Source of the DNA: Alphaproteobacteria bacterium
Lineage (GTDB): Bacteria > Pseudomonadota > Alphaproteobacteria > UBA828
Reading direction: 5' to 3'
Assembly (NCBI GenBank): GCA_029937205.1
Contig: JAPYQV010000162.1
Span: 1 to 6,554, forward strand
DNA length: 6,554 bases
Of this stretch, positions 5,038 through 6,554 are shown one piece after another (position 1 is the first letter of the stretch; the number at the start of each line of letters is the position of its first letter). The position numbers and the translations under genes were made by a program. A model generated the notes under the pieces. That model did no database searches and was not told where the DNA came from. It was given only the letters and a program-made list of their open reading frames with translations.

Positions 5038-6144
5038 TCACTCAGCCGCCTCTTTGTCCCAACCGATGAGGTCGCGGAAGCGTGGCATGACTTCGGTGGC
5101 CATCAGTTCCATATGGCGCCGCCACAACTTCTTATGCACCCAATCATGGTGGGAAATGATCAGGGTCTCGAATGGTCCGGTGTCCTCGCGGAACTGGGCC
5201 AATTTTTCGGCCACCGTCTTGGGGCTGCCGGCGGTGACGATGGTGTCGATGCAGTAGTCGATCGTCACGTCGTCGTCGGACATGTCCGGATCGGACTTCA
5301 GCATGTGGACGAAGCCGCCATGGCGCGTGATGCCGATGATATAATTGAAATACCAACGAAACGCGCAATCCGGGTGCTTCAGATAAGCTTGCGCCTCTTC
5401 GTCCGTGTCGCAGACCAGCAGGGTGCGCCCGGCGCGCCATTTTTCGCCGTTGACTGGTAGGCCGTGCTTCTGGCGCTCGTCGGCATAATGGGCCCAATGC
5501 TCGCCGAGCACTTCGTCGGGCACGAAATTGGCCGAAATGGTCATCCAGTCGCGCCGCGCCGCCAGGCGGATACTGCCTGAGCCCCGGCTCATGGCCGGCA
5601 GCATGACCGGCGGATAGGGGTCTTGGTAGGGCTTGCCCATGGCGCCGACGCCGATCTCAGGCAGGATATTGTGCTTGATTTCGAAATCCCAGAACTCGCC
5701 GTGGAATTCATAGGGCGGGTCGCTCGCCCAAATGCCGTGGATCATGTCGATGGATTCTTGCAGCATCGCCATGCGGTCGAGGTCGGCGATCTTGAACATC
5801 TCGAAATCGGGCGGCGTCGCGCCCGGCCCGATGCCCATATAGAAGCGCCCCTTCGACATATGATCGAACTGCGCCGCCTGACCGGCGATGATCGCCGGAT
5901 GCTGATAGGGCAGGCACAGCACGCCGGCGCCGAACATGATGTTTTTGGTTTGTGGTATCAGCGCGGCATAAAGCATGAGCGGCGATTGGATCGCCTCGGA
6001 GGGGAGGGCGAAATGCTCGCCCAGCCAGACTTCATCGAAACCTAGCTCGTCGGCATATTTGATGATCTCCATATCCTCCAACATGAGGGTGTGGTAGCCG
6101 CGTTTGAAATCCTGAATCGGATGCATGAACATGCCGAGTTTCAT
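5038..6144 (-). CDS. LLM-class flavin-dependent oxidoreductase (luciferase-like monooxygenase), copy 2
   Basis: A 368-residue luciferase-superfamily protein, colinear with the 344-1447 product over its whole length. The landmarks match: GEHF (42-45), GAGV.CLPYQHP (72-83), FDHMSKGR (93-100), GPGATPPDFEMF (107-117) and a late GSPKTVAEKL. About 61 of the first 120 residues are identical to copy 1, so the two arose by duplication but have diverged enough for different substrates or different steps. The ATG at 6144 is well supported by AGGAG (6157-6153), eight bases upstream. It follows the partial enolase-superfamily gene by 21 bases on the same strand, which indicates an operon. As for copy 1, a monooxygenase acting on a small organic molecule with reduced flavin is expected; a two-component partner flavin reductase is not in the window. 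No defects are seen. Confidence 0.9.
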   Translation of the reverse strand: MKLGMFMHPIQDFKRGYHTLMLEDMEIIKYADELGFDEVWLGEHFALPSEAIQSPLMLYAALIPQTKNIMFGAGVLCLPYQHPAIIAGQAAQFDHMSKGRFYMGIGPGATPPDFEMFKIADLDRMAMLQESIDMIHGIWASDPPYEFHGEFWDFEIKHNILPEIGVGAMGKPYQDPYPPVMLPAMSRGSGSIRLAARRDWMTISANFVPDEVLGEHWAHYADERQKHGLPVNGEKWRAGRTLLVCDTDEEAQAYLKHPDCAFRWYFNYIIGITRHGGFVHMLKSDPDMSDDDVTIDYCIDTIVTAGSPKTVAEKLAQFREDTGPFETLIISHHDWVHKKLWRRHMELMATEVMPRFRDLIGWDKEAAE

Positions 6145-6165
6145 GGGACTGTCTCCTAATGCTGC

Positions 6166-6554
6166 CTAGCCTGGGATGTAGCACGGCCCCGGCTGGGCCG
6201 GATATTGTTCGAGCACGCTTTCGTCGATGTCGAGGCCGAAGCCCGGCGCGTCATTGGGTTCGATAAAACCATCCACCACCTGCAGCGGATTGCGTGCGAG
6301 ATCGGTGCGGAACGGATTGATCGGCGCCACATCGGCCTCGAAGATCAGGCCGTTCTGAATGGCGCATAGCAAATGCACGTTGGCGGCAGCGCCAATCATC
6401 GAGTGGCTGGTGTGGGGCGCGGCCATGAAATGCCAAGCCGCCGCCATATCGGCGATTTTCTTGACCTCGGAAATGCCGCCGGCCTTGGTGCACTCGGCCT
6501 GGCAAATGGTGATCGCGCGCGCCGCGAACGATTCGCGGAAGGCCTGGCGGGGGT
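6166..6554 (-). CDS. Second mandelate racemase/muconate lactonizing enzyme family protein (N-terminus outside window)
   Basis: The last 128 residues of an enolase-superfamily protein; the frame is open to the right edge, so the Met at 6447 is internal and not the start. The fragment has CQAECTKAGGISE (17-29), corresponding to the barrel segment that carries the dyad Asp in the mandelate racemase subgroup, then AAPHTSHS with His47, and LIFEAD with the late Glu. At the position where the paralogue at 3719-4885 has Asp289, this protein has Glu20, so the Asp-His pair is altered. It precedes the second LLM gene by 21 bases, at the head of the visible minus-strand unit. The product would be a dehydratase, racemase or related enzyme on a carboxylate; the metal ligands lie outside the window and cannot be checked. 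Confidence 0.85.
   Translation of the reverse strand, partial: PRQAFRESFAARAITICQAECTKAGGISEVKKIADMAAAWHFMAAPHTSHSMIGAAANVHLLCAIQNGLIFEADVAPINPFRTDLARNPLQVVDGFIEPNDAPGFGLDIDESVLEQYPAQPGPCYIPG

Noticed and set aside
5623..6045. Plus-strand 140-residue open frame inside the second LLM gene
   Set aside because: It is the antisense shadow of the LLM frame, similar in composition to the shadow of copy 1, with no independent start signal.

Overview
The window looks like a high-GC alphaproteobacterial chromosome. The flanking genes are GC-rich (about 68% in one 60-base stretch counted by hand near 1800), and the truncated DksA/TraR-type zinc-finger protein at the left edge has a sequence style common in that class. 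No RNA genes, CRISPR arrays or complete insertion sequences were seen. The genus cannot be named from this sequence.

Layout from left to right. At 2-238 (+) is the C-terminal part of a DksA/TraR-family protein. At 344-2212 (+) is a two-gene unit: an LLM-class (luciferase-like) flavin-dependent oxidoreductase, then a short-chain dehydrogenase/reductase (SDR). From about 2300 to 3600 lies an AT-rich block (35-37% GC in two 60-base stretches) with minus-strand genes unrelated to catabolism: a small membrane-segment ORF, a beta-rich protein and a stand-alone GT51 (peptidoglycan glycosyltransferase-like) protein, all overlapping. From 3719 to the right edge, the minus strand carries an enolase-superfamily protein (mandelate racemase/muconate lactonizing enzyme type), a second LLM oxidoreductase paralogous to the first, and the C-terminal part of a second enolase-superfamily protein.

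The GC-rich genes (two LLM enzymes, one SDR, two acid-sugar-dehydratase-like enzymes) read as a catabolic cluster. The LLM enzymes would oxygenate a substrate, the SDR would oxidise or reduce an alcohol or carbonyl, and the enolase-superfamily members would dehydrate or isomerise a carboxylate. The substrate is not determined by the sequence.

The AT-rich block is the most unusual part. Its upstream two ORFs look like one gene, a membrane-anchored beta-rich protein, split by a one-base frame change at a run of six T. It is followed, with a 22-base overlap, by the GT51 protein. The GT51 ORF runs through a GC-rich hairpin that looks like a terminator or dispersed repeat, so its C-terminal tail is probably not native. 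The pair could be a small envelope-acting accessory system, but that is a hypothesis.
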